From contig JAKARZ010000006.1 of assembly GCA_021828405.1 (NCBI GenBank), positions 4,860 to 68,859 of the forward strand: 64,000 nucleotides of DNA. The letters are read 5' to 3'. The position numbers and the translations under genes were made by a program. The stretch is from Bacillota bacterium. GTDB taxonomy: Bacteria > Bacillota_E > Sulfobacillia > Sulfobacillales > JAIMBI01. The notes beneath the pieces are model-generated. The model ran no database searches. It saw only the letters and a program-made list of their open reading frames with translations, and was not told the DNA's origin. Numbering within the stretch: position 1 is the first letter of the stretch; the number at the start of each line of letters is the position of its first letter. Positions 1 to 10,701 of this stretch are shown here, one piece after another.

Positions 1-616
1 CCCGCTTGTTCTGGACGACAAACACGCGGGCCACCTGATGCGTCAGGGTCTCCAGGAAGTGCAATTCCTGCTCGGTCAGCGGCGGCTCGGCCCCGGTCAC
101 GAAAACGGCCGCGTCCGCCAGGTCCAAGCTGGCATAGGCAATCCGCGAATTGGCCTCCACGGTAGAGCCGATGCCCGGCAAGTCTATCAGGCACAGGTTG
201 GCGACCGGCATCGATTCGGGAATCTCGACCGCGATGTGCTGCACTCCCCGCACGTTGCCCGGATTGTGCGTCTCGGTCGCAAACTGTGGGAGGTCCTCGA
301 GGGGAATGGCGAGTGTGGCGCCCGTTTGCAGCACGACGCGCACGCGGTCCTCAGGCCCATCGCCAACCAGCGTAGGCACCGAGGTGAGCGGCAGGACATC
401 CGCGGGCAGGACCGCCCGACCCAGCAGTGCATTGATTACCGTAGATTTGCCTCGCTTGAACTGGCCTGCCACGGCCAGCCGAAATTCATGCCGGGTTACG
501 CGCTGGGCGAGGTCCTGCAGTGTGTCGGCCACATCGGGGACACCCTCGGCGTACGCCAACTGGGCCAGTCGTTCGATCGCGGCCGCCAACTCGGTCTGCA
601 CTGTCACAGTCACCAT
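1..616 (-). CDS. Dynamin-family GTPase, N-terminal part (runs off the window)
   Basis: Partial gene on the minus strand; only the first 205 codons lie inside the window. The start ATG at 616 follows a strong AGGAGG site. The protein begins with about 45 residues that look helical, then carries a P-loop of the form GQFKRGKST near residue 48, followed by NALLG and LPLTSVPT (switch I-like) and later LIDLPGIGS (the DxPG G3 motif). This combination is typical of bacterial dynamin-like proteins, membrane-associated GTPases that assemble on lipid bilayers. The spacing GKST...LPLTSVPT...DLPG separates it from Era/EngA-type GTPases. The C-terminal stalk and membrane-binding part cannot be seen, so the subfamily (DynA/B-like or other) is open. 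No partner gene is visible upstream. Confidence 0.85.
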   Translation of the reverse strand, partial: MVTVTVQTELAAAIERLAQLAYAEGVPDVADTLQDLAQRVTRHEFRLAVAGQFKRGKSTVINALLGRAVLPADVLPLTSVPTLVGDGPEDRVRVVLQTGATLAIPLEDLPQFATETHNPGNVRGVQHIAVEIPESMPVANLCLIDLPGIGSTVEANSRIAYASLDLADAAVFVTGAEPPLTEQELHFLETLTHQVARVFVVQNKR

Positions 617-970
617 GCCTGCCTCCTGAGCGAGCCCACCCAAAAGGTGCGCGCTCGCATCGTTGTGGCAGGAGCTATCAGTCGGCGAGGCGACGGGGGC
701 CAGCTCCATGGCCTGGGACGAGAAGGCGCCTACTCGCCCCTGCCAGTCTATTGTACGCCTCGGGGCGCTGGTCCGCGTTTCGACCCAGGGTTGACCCATA
801 GTCGCTAGCCGGACCATGGGTCGGGGTGTCGCCCCGCGGTGTGAACGCCGTCGTGACCCCGGATCGAGGCGCCGACGCGGCGCGGGGGGCCCGGGGGCCC
901 CGCGACGGCCAGGCGGCGGCAGACCGGGGGATCCGGCCGGAGGAGCAACCCGATGAAGGGGCCTACGGGC
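617..970. other. Intergenic stretch, no gene seen
   Basis: About 350 bases between the dynamin-like gene and the decayed transposase. I see no ORF with a ribosome binding site. On the minus strand a TACAAT hexamer at 750-755 could be the -10 of the dynamin-gene promoter, but no good -35 lies 16-18 bases upstream, so this is weak. Confidence 0.4.
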
Positions 971-2741
971 CTACGCGATCTGCGCGATGAACTCGCGCGG
1001 ATGGGTCACCCAGTAGCGCTGGGCATCCGGCACCGTCAGCAACGCGTGACGGTGCCGGAGGAGGGCCCGGGCCCAGCGGGTCCGCGTGGTGACGTGGGCC
1101 GCCCGTGCCCGGTGCGCATCGTGCGCGTCGGCGTGAAAGCTCATCTTCGATGGGAGGCATCGCCTCGATCGACCAATGGTGGCGCGCCAGCGCCCATAAC
1201 GCCGCCGGCCCCGCTTCTTCGGGGGACCGGCGGGTCAGGAGATAGACCGTCTCCCGGGTGGGGACCTCCGTGACGGTGCGGCGGTGGGGGTGGGGGTCCA
1301 TCGTGCGGTGGGGCCGCACCGTCCCCCGCGTGAGCCGGGCCGCCGGCTGAGCGTACGGGAACCCGATCCCGGGCGAGACCGGCCACCCCGGAATCGTGCG
1401 GGTGTCGATCCGGCCGTGGCCCTTCTCGGTCCCCGTCAGTCGAGGGGGCAACATCCCCGGGCCGGCTGTTCGCCAGCAGCGGGGGGAGACGCGGTGGGTT
1501 GGCGTGGACGGTCAGCCGAGATTCCCCACCGCGGTCCCCAATGAGCGGGGCCGTGGGGGTCTTTGTATGCAAGGCCTCCGCGGTGACGAGGGTATCCTCG
1601 AGGGGCAGGGTGGCCAGCACCCGCTGGGCCACCGGGATTTCGTTTGCTTTCTCGCCGACATCGGCCTGGGCCCCCAAGTGCCAGAGCGATGCCGCACCAC
1701 CCCCAAGAGATGGCGCTGGGCCTCCGTGGCGGAGGCCGAAGGGTGCCGCGTCTTGCCGTCCCGCGCCAGGGGCCCGGTGCGGGGCCCGGCGCGCCAGATA
1801 GGTGGCCCCCGCCATGCTCAGCGCGTCGGGGTCGACCGCGATCCGCGTGCGCCGCAAGGTTTCGAGGGAGGGCCCGACCCACCGCCGGGTGGTCGGGGAC
1901 CGAAAGCACCCCAAGCGCTGGCGTGGGGTGGGGGTGAGACGCTGCGCCCACGGGCCGATGGCGCGGTACCCGGGCATCCCGCCCAGCAGGCGAGCCCCGC
2001 GACCGCCCGCGGGGTCGCCAGTGGATGACGGACCCCCCGCCGGTGCCGCCTCGCGGGGACGGCGGCCAGCGCGGCCACCAGCCCCTGCGGGCCGTCCAGC
2101 GGCAGGGTGTTGGGGTCCACCCGCGGGCCGCCGGCCAACAGCGCCGGCTACAAACTCTTGGCGCAGGCGGGCGCAGGCCTTGCGTCGCAACGGCCGCACG
2201 TACACCCGCTTCGGCTGGGCATGCGCGGTATCGCCCGGCGCCTGGCGGCGAAAGCCGGCGGGGTCCCCCAGAGACGTAAACCCGGCACGGGTGTAGACGG
2301 TCCCGAGACAGGGGGCGGGGTCCACGACGGGCTCACACGCCAACACCGGATGGCCACGCACCGCCTGCCCGTCCGCGCGGACGGCGCAGGGTCAGCCCGA
2401 GCCCGTGCGACCCCCGGTTCGCGATGTGGAAGCGCGGGAGAATCACGCATCGCGCGTTATTGACCACATAGGAGCCGGTCGTCGCGTTGATCCGGCGTCC
2501 AGCCAATCGCGGCGTCCCGGACCCCTACCTTCAGCGCCGCACGGGCAAACCCCACGACGGCCACCGGCTCGCCGTCCACGACCGCGACCATCCGCCGCGA
2601 CCGGCCCAACTCATGATGACGGGCGAGCAGACCGTCCCACGTCTGCGCGTCCTCGCGGCCCTCGACCAGATGAATCACTACGCGGCGCACCGTCTCGGGC
2701 GCCGTGCGCGGGCGGGGCCGCGCGTCGTGCATGGGTGTCAT
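971..2741 (-). pseudogene. Decayed DUF4338 (DruA-like) - ISAs1-family transposase fusion
   Basis: Reading the minus strand and changing frame at least five times gives one continuous protein-like string. From 2741 down to about 2150 it matches the DUF4338/DruA pattern: a helical start, DAAIGWTPDQRDDRLL, then NNARCVILPRF, then VDPAPCLGTVYTRAGF and QPKRVYVRPLRRKA. From about 2138 it matches ISAs1 transposases: PNTLPLDGPQGL, RHRRGVRHPLAT, GYRAIGPWAQRL, KANEIPVAQRVLATLP, VTAEALHTKT, GRIDTRTI, ETVYLLT and ALARHHWSIE. The original stop would be the TAG at 971. The DDE region is split between frames, so no active transposase can be made. The order suggests one ancestral fused protein with an N-terminal DUF4338 domain; two adjacent genes is the alternative. 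Frame breaks could partly be sequencing error, but the number argues for true decay. Confidence 0.8.
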
Positions 2742-3339
2742 GGTCCTGGTTTATGACAGCCGCCGCGAACACGCCAGCCCCGCCGCGTCAATGGGTCCGT
2801 CCGCCACCTTCCGCCCGACTTTGGGTTAGCCCTGCGTTTCGACCCGGGTCAGCGCACGACAACGCCAACGTCTCAGGCGGTTTGCTGCGAATACGGCAAG
2901 GTGACGCGCTACCGGGCTGCGGCCCCTGGGGCACCACCCGGTCGTGGGTCGTCGGCGTGTCCGTATGCGCGAGGTTGCTCTACCAAGTGGCCACCCACAA
3001 GTTCAGAGGGATCGGCCTTTAACGCCCCTCATCCGCTTGACGGGGTCTTGGCGTCAGCGCCCACGTCATGTCCGTGCATCGCGCCGGAACCTGCACGGGA
3101 TGCTGAAAGGCCCGAGGCCAGTCCGGACGGCGCGGTTTTCACCATCAGCGCGGATCGGCCGACGAAAGGTCGGCGACAATCAGGTGTTCGCACCGCTCGA
3201 TTATCTCGTCCGCGCCGTGCATCGGCTCGGGAACGCTCACCTCCACCGCCGCCAACGCATTGAGCCTGTAGAATATCTGTCGCCTGTCAGGCTGGCGATC
3301 TCGGCGCACAGGTCCTGGAACTGGGCATGACCGTGTCCG
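2742..3339. other. Intergenic remnant between two decayed mobile elements
   Basis: No convincing gene. On the minus strand between about 3330 and 3145 two frames joined by one frameshift read a protein-like segment (FQDLCAEIASLTGDR followed by QIFYRLNALAAVEV and later GADEIIERCEHLIVADL) ending at 3145. I do not recognise it. The stretch upstream of 3340 would have held the N-terminal half of tnpB, but I see no trace of it. Confidence 0.35.
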
Positions 3340-3916
3340 ATGCATGCGGCGGAGAAAAAACTGGCCGCCTCGCCCCGGGGTGCGGAGCGGCAAAAAGCGG
3401 GCCGGATGCGGCGTTTCACCCTTGGGCGGATGAAACTGGATGTGCGCAGAGTCAAGGGGCAAGCCGAGGTAAAGCGCCGGATTTCCGAAGCGATGCGGGA
3501 AGTGCGGCTCCCGACCGGAGGTGTTGGTGATGGAGGATCTGAGCCGGATGCGGGGCCGGACCAAGAGCCGGAACCTCTCCCGCGTGGTCTCGCGCTGGAT
3601 GCGGTCAAGCCTGAAAGAAAGAGCGGAGTTCCTGTCCCACGCGGGAGGTTCCCGGTTGGAGACGGTGAACGCGGCTTACACGTCCCAGGAGTGTCCGGAA
3701 TGCGGTGACGTCCATAGGGACAACCGCCGTGGGGACCGTTTCCATTGCCAAAACTGCCATTTCACCGGCCACGCCGATACGGTGGGCGCGGTGAATGTGG
3801 GGCACCGGTATACCGATCCCGCACTGCGGGAACGAATCCAGGTCTTCACGCCGAAGGCGGGGGTGTTGAAAATCCTCCGAGAGGTTTCCGGGCGCAAGAC
3901 AGCGCTGGTCACCTAA
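3340..3916 (+). pseudogene. tnpB: TnpB (IS200/IS605-family accessory nuclease), C-terminal remnant
   Basis: The last third of a TnpB protein in two frames. The first (3340 to about 3515) reads RRFTLGRMKLDVRRVKGQAEV; the second (3521-3916) reads VMEDLSRMRGRTKSRNLSR, YTSQECPECGDVHRDNRRG, FHCQNC and HADTVGAVN. The glutamate of MEDLS (RuvC II), the four zinc-ribbon cysteines and the aspartate of HAD (RuvC III) are present. The N-terminal part with the first RuvC aspartate and the RNA-binding wedge region is absent, and one frameshift separates the two pieces, so the nuclease cannot be active. TnpB is an RNA-guided nuclease ancestral to Cas12; here only a relic remains. No tnpA is nearby. Confidence 0.88.
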
Positions 3917-4382
3917 TTTCGTGGCGGGGATGCTCCCCGCCGGAGCAAGCCAGCTGCCGGACGTCTTTACCGGCCAAGGGGCAACCCCCCTGGAAAATCT
4001 GCCTTGCCTCGCAAGGAGTACCCGCGTGGGGGCCCGCTTCACCCGCAAGGGGACGGGAAAGGGAAGAAGGCAGCGGTTGGGGGCCGGATCCCCCCTGTCG
4101 CCGGAAGGAAGCTCAGTACCGGAGGGAAGTCGCCTGGGGGCTTTCCGATGAGGGGAACCGTCACGGCTACCGGCAGGACTTCCGCGGTTGCGGTTCCAAC
4201 CCTGCGGAGGGATAGCCAGATCGCTAGGAACAAAACTGCAATCTTCGGAAGAGCGAATAATTCCAGCAAAACTGGCTTATGCCCCTACGGGCAAGTTTGA
4301 GCAGGTTTCGTATAGCGGTCACAGAGAAACATGCGAAGGCAGGCAGGCGACCACCCAGCAAAGTGGCCGCCCGCGTGTCGCA
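3917..4382. other. Region downstream of TnpB relic: possible guide-RNA/right-end remnant
   Basis: No gene with a ribosome binding site. The first 250 bases are GC-rich with several short inverted repeats (for example around 3922-3940). In intact IS605-type elements the omega RNA and right end lie here. From about 4236 to 4340 composition shifts to AT-richer, with a small hairpin around 4280-4290 (GCCCCTACGGGC), which may be an element end. This is an assignment by position only. Confidence 0.35.
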
Positions 4383-5582
4383 TCAGCCGACGCGGACCAG
4401 CGTGGCTTCGCCCTGCCCGCCGCCGCTACAGATGGCCGCCAGGCCGTATCCCCCGCCGCGGTGCAACAGCTCCTGAATCAAGGTCATGAGGATGCGTGCG
4501 CCCGATGCCCCGATGGGGTGACCGAGAGCCACCGCGCCGCCATTGACGTTGACGCGCTCGGGATCCACGCCCAGCAGTTTGATGCTGGTCAGCGATACGG
4601 CGGCAAACGCTTCGTTAATTTCCAGAAGCGCCAGGTCGCCCACAGCCAAGCCGGCCTTCTTGAGGGCCGCCTGGCCCGCGAGCGCGGGCACCGTGTGCAG
4701 GTAGCGCGGCGCCTGTGACACCTGGCCCTGGCTTATTACGGTCGCCAGAATCGGCAGGCCCCGGCGCACGGCCTCGGCGCGGCTCATCAGGACAATGGCG
4801 GTGGCGCCGTCGTTGAGACCGGGTGCATTGCCGGCCGTCACCGTGCCGTCGGGGACGAACACCGGCTTCAATTGGGCAAGCTTCTCGCGCGACGTGTCCC
4901 GCCGCGGACCCTCGTCCTGCTCCACGACGCGCGATCCCTTTTTCTCCGGCACCGTGAACGGGGCAATCTCTTCCGCGAAGCGGCCGCTGTCGATAGCCGC
5001 CAAGCTCCGCACGTGGCTCCGGTACGCCCAGTCGTCCTGCGCCTCGCGGCCGATGCCGTACTCCGCGGCGACCTGGCTGCCGTACACCCCCATGTGGCAA
5101 CTGCCAAAGCTGCACCACAAGCCGTCGTGCACGACCGCATCCACCAGTGGGGCATCCCCCATCCGCAGTCCCCATCGCGCACCCGTCACCAGGTAGGGCG
5201 CCTGGGACATGCTTTCCATCCCGCCCGCCACCACCACCGCGGATTCGCCCAGCCGAATCGCCATATCCGCCAGGTTGACGGCGCGGAGGCTCGATGCACA
5301 AACTTTGTTGATCGTGTCCGAGGGCACCGTGTCGGGCAGGCCGGCGGCCATCGTGGCCTGCCGGGACGGAATCTGCCCGGCGCCCGCCTGCACCACTTGG
5401 CCCATGTACACGTAGTCCACGTCGCCGGGCGCGACCCGCGACCGATCCAAGGCGTGCCGAATCGCATGCGCCCCCAGCTCGGTGGCCGGGATCGTTTTGA
5501 GCCCTCCACCAAACGTGCCAAACGGGGTGCGGCTGTACCCCACCACCACGGTGTCGGCACCCGCCCCTTCTGCCTCTGCCAT
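4383..5582 (-). CDS. Thiolase (acetyl-CoA C-acetyltransferase)
   Basis: A 399-residue thiolase, the usual length for the degradative/biosynthetic thiolase II family. It condenses two acetyl-CoA to acetoacetyl-CoA or cleaves 3-ketoacyl-CoA. The acyl-accepting cysteine is Cys95 in NKVCASS; the GHPIGASG loop with His355 and the C-terminal Cys385 in CSGGGQGE complete the active site. The start ATG at 5582 follows GGGGGGAG. It is the last gene of a minus-strand run behind guaB and murA with only 14 bases between it and murA, so co-transcription is likely though the functions are unrelated. Substrate chain length cannot be read from sequence; no beta-oxidation or polyhydroxybutyrate genes are adjacent. 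Confidence 0.93.
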   Translation of the reverse strand: MAEAEGAGADTVVVGYSRTPFGTFGGGLKTIPATELGAHAIRHALDRSRVAPGDVDYVYMGQVVQAGAGQIPSRQATMAAGLPDTVPSDTINKVCASSLRAVNLADMAIRLGESAVVVAGGMESMSQAPYLVTGARWGLRMGDAPLVDAVVHDGLWCSFGSCHMGVYGSQVAAEYGIGREAQDDWAYRSHVRSLAAIDSGRFAEEIAPFTVPEKKGSRVVEQDEGPRRDTSREKLAQLKPVFVPDGTVTAGNAPGLNDGATAIVLMSRAEAVRRGLPILATVISQGQVSQAPRYLHTVPALAGQAALKKAGLAVGDLALLEINEAFAAVSLTSIKLLGVDPERVNVNGGAVALGHPIGASGARILMTLIQELLHRGGGYGLAAICSGGGQGEATLVRVG

Positions 5583-5596
5583 GAGCTCCCCCCCGC

Positions 5597-6871
5597 TTAC
5601 GTGAATATGGGCAGCCGCTCGCCGCCTCGCACATGGGCACCCAGCCCGCGGAGCTTGTCACCGAGCCCCACGTATCCCCGCTCCACATGCTCCAGCCCGT
5701 CAAGTTCTGTCGTTCCCTCGGCAGCCAGGCCGGCCAGCACCAGCGCCATGCCGCCTCGCAGGTCCTGAGCTTCCACCGGCGCGCCGGTGAGGGCATCGGT
5801 GCCTCGCACAATCGCGGTGTCGCGGTCGACTTTCACGCTGGCGCCCATCCGGGCCAGGTCGTGCGTGTACGCAAAGCGATTGTCGAACACCGTCTCCTGC
5901 ACCACCGACACCCCGTCGGCGACCGCCATCAGGGCAACCATGGGAGGGTGCAAGTCTGTCGGAAAGCCGGGATGCGGCATCGTCTCGATGTCCACCGCCA
6001 TCGGACGGCGGGGCGCCCTGAGCGTCACACTCTCATCCGTCTCCGTGATTTCGGCGCCGGTCTGCTCCAGCTTCAGCAATACGGTGCGGAAGTGCTCGGG
6101 AATGACGCGCGTCACTTCCACCTCGCCGCGCGTGATGGCACCTCCGATGAGATAGGTACAGGCTTCAATCCGGTCCGGAATGATTTCGTGGCGCACCCCA
6201 TGTAGCGCGGGCACCCCTTCGATGCGCACAAAGTTGGTGCCCGCGCCCCGCACCCTGCCCCCCATGGCGTTCAAAAAATTTGCCAGGTCCACGATTTCGG
6301 GCTCCATCGCCGCGTTCTCCAAAATCGTGGTGCCGTCCGCCAGCGAGCCCGCGATCATGAGGTTGACCGTGGTGCCCACCGACGCTCGCTCCACGTAGAT
6401 GCGGGCTCCCGTGAGTCGCCGGGCACGCGCGCGAATGGAGCCGTGCTCCAGCGCCACCTCGGCGCCCAGGGCCTGAAAGCCTCGAATGTGAAAGTCCACC
6501 GGGCGCGACCCGATCTGGCAACCGCCGGGAAAGGCCACATCCGCCTCCCCCACGCGAGCCAGCAGCGCCCCGACGATGTACGTCGACCCGCGAAGCTTGC
6601 GCGCCAACTCATAGGGGGCGTGGCAACTGCTGAGCACGCCGGCAAAAATCTCAAGCGTGGTGTCATCCAGCCATCGAACGTCGGCCCCAAGCGCCGAGAT
6701 GATTTCGCACAAGTCCTGCAGGTCGCTGCCGGCGTTCACGTTCTCCAACACGACGCGGTCATCACTGGCCAGCAAGGCAGCCGTCATAATTGCGAGCCCA
6801 CTGTTTTTGGAACCACTGGCGGGCACCGTGCCCGACAGCGGCACGCGTCCATCAATGAATAATTTTCCCAC
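5597..6871 (-). CDS. murA: UDP-N-acetylglucosamine 1-carboxyvinyltransferase (MurA)
   Basis: Transfers enolpyruvate from PEP to UDP-GlcNAc, the first committed step of peptidoglycan synthesis, in the cytoplasm. The 424 residues match the family length. Lys22 lies in SGSKNSG and the catalytic, fosfomycin-reactive Cys118 in PGGCQIGSRP, so the enzyme should be fosfomycin-sensitive. The inside-out alpha/beta barrel repeats are complete. Translation starts at GTG (6871) behind GGAAGAGGGG. It lies between guaB and the thiolase gene on the same strand; murC is encoded beyond guaB, so two peptidoglycan precursor genes are close together. Confidence 0.96.
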   Translation of the reverse strand: MGKLFIDGRVPLSGTVPASGSKNSGLAIMTAALLASDDRVVLENVNAGSDLQDLCEIISALGADVRWLDDTTLEIFAGVLSSCHAPYELARKLRGSTYIVGALLARVGEADVAFPGGCQIGSRPVDFHIRGFQALGAEVALEHGSIRARARRLTGARIYVERASVGTTVNLMIAGSLADGTTILENAAMEPEIVDLANFLNAMGGRVRGAGTNFVRIEGVPALHGVRHEIIPDRIEACTYLIGGAITRGEVEVTRVIPEHFRTVLLKLEQTGAEITETDESVTLRAPRRPMAVDIETMPHPGFPTDLHPPMVALMAVADGVSVVQETVFDNRFAYTHDLARMGASVKVDRDTAIVRGTDALTGAPVEAQDLRGGMALVLAGLAAEGTTELDGLEHVERGYVGLGDKLRGLGAHVRGGERLPIFT

Positions 6872-6951
6872 GTCGGCCCCTCTTCCACTCGTAGGTCCGC
6901 ACCATCTCCGCCTAATTCGCCAAGCCGACTGCTGTCCCCTGACCGAACCGG

Positions 6952-8505
<1,554 letters not shown>

Positions 8506-8589
8506 CTACAATATCATACCGATCGGGCTCGGCCACGCTCCGGGAAGCGACAAATTGCAGCACGCGACCCACGATGTGGCGAACAATTT

Positions 8590-10122
8590 TCAGCAACCCT
8601 TGCCCGCCTCCGGCGGGCCGGGGTCGTCGCTGGCCCACGCCGCCGCCAGCCGACCGGCCACCTGCCAGACATCGCCGGCCCCGAGCGTCGCCACCACGTC
8701 GCCCGGCCGGGCACCATCCAAAGCCCAGGCCACTGCCGCGTCGAGCGTGTCCACGTAGCTGATGTGGCGGTGTGGGTGGGCGGCGGCGGCCGCCTGCGCC
8801 AGCCGCTCGCCCGTGAATTCGGGGCGCGGCGCTTCACCCGGCGGCGCATAGACCGGCAGAATCGCGGCCAAGTCCGCCAGACCCAGCACCTCGATCATCT
8901 CCGACCACAGGAGCGCGGCACGCGCATAGCGGTGTGGCTGCAGGATGGCCAGCACGCGGCCAGGCACCGAGTGGCGGGCGGTCGTCAGAACCGCCGCGAC
9001 CTCGGTGGGATGCACCGCGTAGTCGTCCACTAGCAAGATGCCGCGGGCCCGCGAGCGGACGTCAAAGCGGCGCCGCACGCCGGCGAAGTGGCCCAGCGCG
9101 TCTGCGGCGGTGGCCGACGCGATGCCGTAGTGTCGCGCCAGCGCGAACGCCGCCAGGGCGTCCAGCACGTTGTGGCGGCCTGGCACCCTGAGCGCGACGA
9201 TGGCCAGGCGCTGCCCCCCGGCGGTGACGCTGAAGCGTGATCCCATCGGCTCCAGGTCCACGTCGTCGGCGGCGAAGTCCAACCGTCGGCCGGGCTGGGC
9301 CCAGCCAAACGAAAGCTTCCGCGCCGGGACGGTCCGCACCAGGCGGGCCAGCACGGGGTCGTCCGCCCCCCACACCACCACGCCCGGGCCGTCGGCAGCC
9401 ACGCGGCTCGCAAAGTCGCGAATCGAGGCTTGGACGTTCTCAAACGACCCCGCGTAGTGCTCCAAGTGCTCCGGCTCCAGATTCGTCAGCACCAGAGACT
9501 CCGGCCGGTAGTGCCGAAAGGACCCGTCGCTCTCGTCCGCTTCCGCCACGAGAAACGCCCCGTCCCCCAGCTCCACGTTACCCCCCGACAGGGTAGGCAC
9601 ATCCCCTCCCACCAGCACCGTCGGGCTCTCATGGGCCGCCTTCCAAATGGCGGCCACCATGGCGGTGGTCGTAGTCTTGCCGTGTGTGCCCGTCACCAGC
9701 AGCGCTCGCCGCCCCGCCATGAGCCAGGCCAGCATCTCGGCGCGGTGCCAGAGCCGCAGCCCGCGCGCCGCCGCCACCCGGCGCTCCGGGTTGTCCGCGG
9801 GCACATCGGTGCTGTACACCACGGTGTCGGCCGCACCCACGTTGTCCACGCGGTGCCCGATCTGGACCGCAATGCCGCTCGCCGCGAGTCGCTCCGAGCG
9901 CGCGGAGCGCCGCGCGTCCGACCCCGTCACCACCAATCCCCGCGCCTGCGCCGCCACCGCCAGCGCGCTCATGGACACCCCGCCGACGCCGATAAAATGC
10001 ACGCGCCTCAGCGGCCCACCGGCCGTTGGCGGCAGGCTTCCGTCCCGCCCCCCGCTGCTATCGTTGACCGCTTCGCCTTCCACGCCTTCCACGTTGTCAC
10101 TCGCTTCCGCCGGAACTCCCAT
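8590..10122 (-). CDS. murC: UDP-N-acetylmuramate--L-alanine ligase (MurC)
   Basis: ATP-dependent ligase that adds L-alanine to UDP-MurNAc in peptidoglycan precursor synthesis. From the ATG at 10122 the protein has 510 residues. A Rossmann-like start VHFIGVGGVSMSALA begins near residue 41, the ATP P-loop is GTHGKTTTT at 145-153, and the Mur ligase middle and C-terminal domains follow (EADESDG, HPTEVAAVL). The 40-residue low-complexity N-terminus is longer than in most MurC proteins, so the true start may be one of several in-frame GTG codons downstream; the ATG was preferred because it lies only 4 bases after the previous gene's stop, fitting translational coupling. Confidence 0.94.
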   Translation of the reverse strand: MGVPAEASDNVEGVEGEAVNDSSGGRDGSLPPTAGGPLRRVHFIGVGGVSMSALAVAAQARGLVVTGSDARRSARSERLAASGIAVQIGHRVDNVGAADTVVYSTDVPADNPERRVAAARGLRLWHRAEMLAWLMAGRRALLVTGTHGKTTTTAMVAAIWKAAHESPTVLVGGDVPTLSGGNVELGDGAFLVAEADESDGSFRHYRPESLVLTNLEPEHLEHYAGSFENVQASIRDFASRVAADGPGVVVWGADDPVLARLVRTVPARKLSFGWAQPGRRLDFAADDVDLEPMGSRFSVTAGGQRLAIVALRVPGRHNVLDALAAFALARHYGIASATAADALGHFAGVRRRFDVRSRARGILLVDDYAVHPTEVAAVLTTARHSVPGRVLAILQPHRYARAALLWSEMIEVLGLADLAAILPVYAPPGEAPRPEFTGERLAQAAAAAHPHRHISYVDTLDAAVAWALDGARPGDVVATLGAGDVWQVAGRLAAAWASDDPGPPEAGKGC

Positions 10123-10126
10123 CCGC

Positions 10127-10636
10127 CTACAAACGCCAGCCGCTCTCTTTCCACAGCGACACATAGTGCGGCGCCCAGTCACGCAAGCGCTGCAGCTCCT
10201 CCTCCCTCAGGGTGCGCACCACCCGGCCGGGAGACCCCATCACCATGCTGAAGGGCGGAATCACGCGCCCCTCGGGAATGAGCGTGCCGGCCGCTACCAA
10301 ACTTTCGCGCCCGACGCGCGCCCCGTTCAACACGATCGCCCCCATGCCGACGAGGCAACCATCTTCGAGCACGGCCCCATGCAAAATCGCCCCGTGCCCT
10401 ACGGTGACATTCTCCCCCACTTCGGCAGGAATGCCCACGTCCGTATGCACCAGCACCCCATCCTGCACGTTCGACCCGGCGCCCACCCGCACCGGCGCCT
10501 CATCGGCGCGCAGGACCGCATTGAACCAAATCGACACGTCTCGGGCCAACACGACGTCTCCAATGACAAACGCGCCGGGTGCCAGGAAGCAGGGGCCCTC
10601 CAGCACCGGCTCCCGCCCGCGATAGGGCAACAACAT
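10127..10636 (-). CDS. Gamma-class carbonic anhydrase-like hexapeptide-repeat protein
   Basis: A left-handed beta-helix protein of 169 residues, built from hexapeptide repeats (for example VIGDVVLARDVSIW and VGENVTVGHGAILHGAVLEDG). The histidines of LVHTD and VGHGAILHG match the metal-binding histidines of the gamma carbonic anhydrase (YrdA/PaaY) family, which form trimers binding Zn2+ or Fe2+ and in some cases hydrate CO2. The start ATG at 10636 has AAGGAGG eight bases upstream; a longer frame to 10705 lacks a site. It sits between tsaD and murC on the same strand. Activity is uncertain because many family members lack measurable CO2 hydration. Confidence 0.87.
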   Translation of the reverse strand: MLLPYRGREPVLEGPCFLAPGAFVIGDVVLARDVSIWFNAVLRADEAPVRVGAGSNVQDGVLVHTDVGIPAEVGENVTVGHGAILHGAVLEDGCLVGMGAIVLNGARVGRESLVAAGTLIPEGRVIPPFSMVMGSPGRVVRTLREEELQRLRDWAPHYVSLWKESGWRL

Positions 10637-10701
10637 GCTATGCAACCTCCTTGAGTCGGTTCGGTCGGTCCCGTCGGTTCGATGAACGGCCGTCCGGCCA
10701 C

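Noticed and set aside
3521..3916. Functional short TnpB-like nuclease
   Set aside because: The first RuvC aspartate and the RNA-binding region are absent, so it is treated as a relic.
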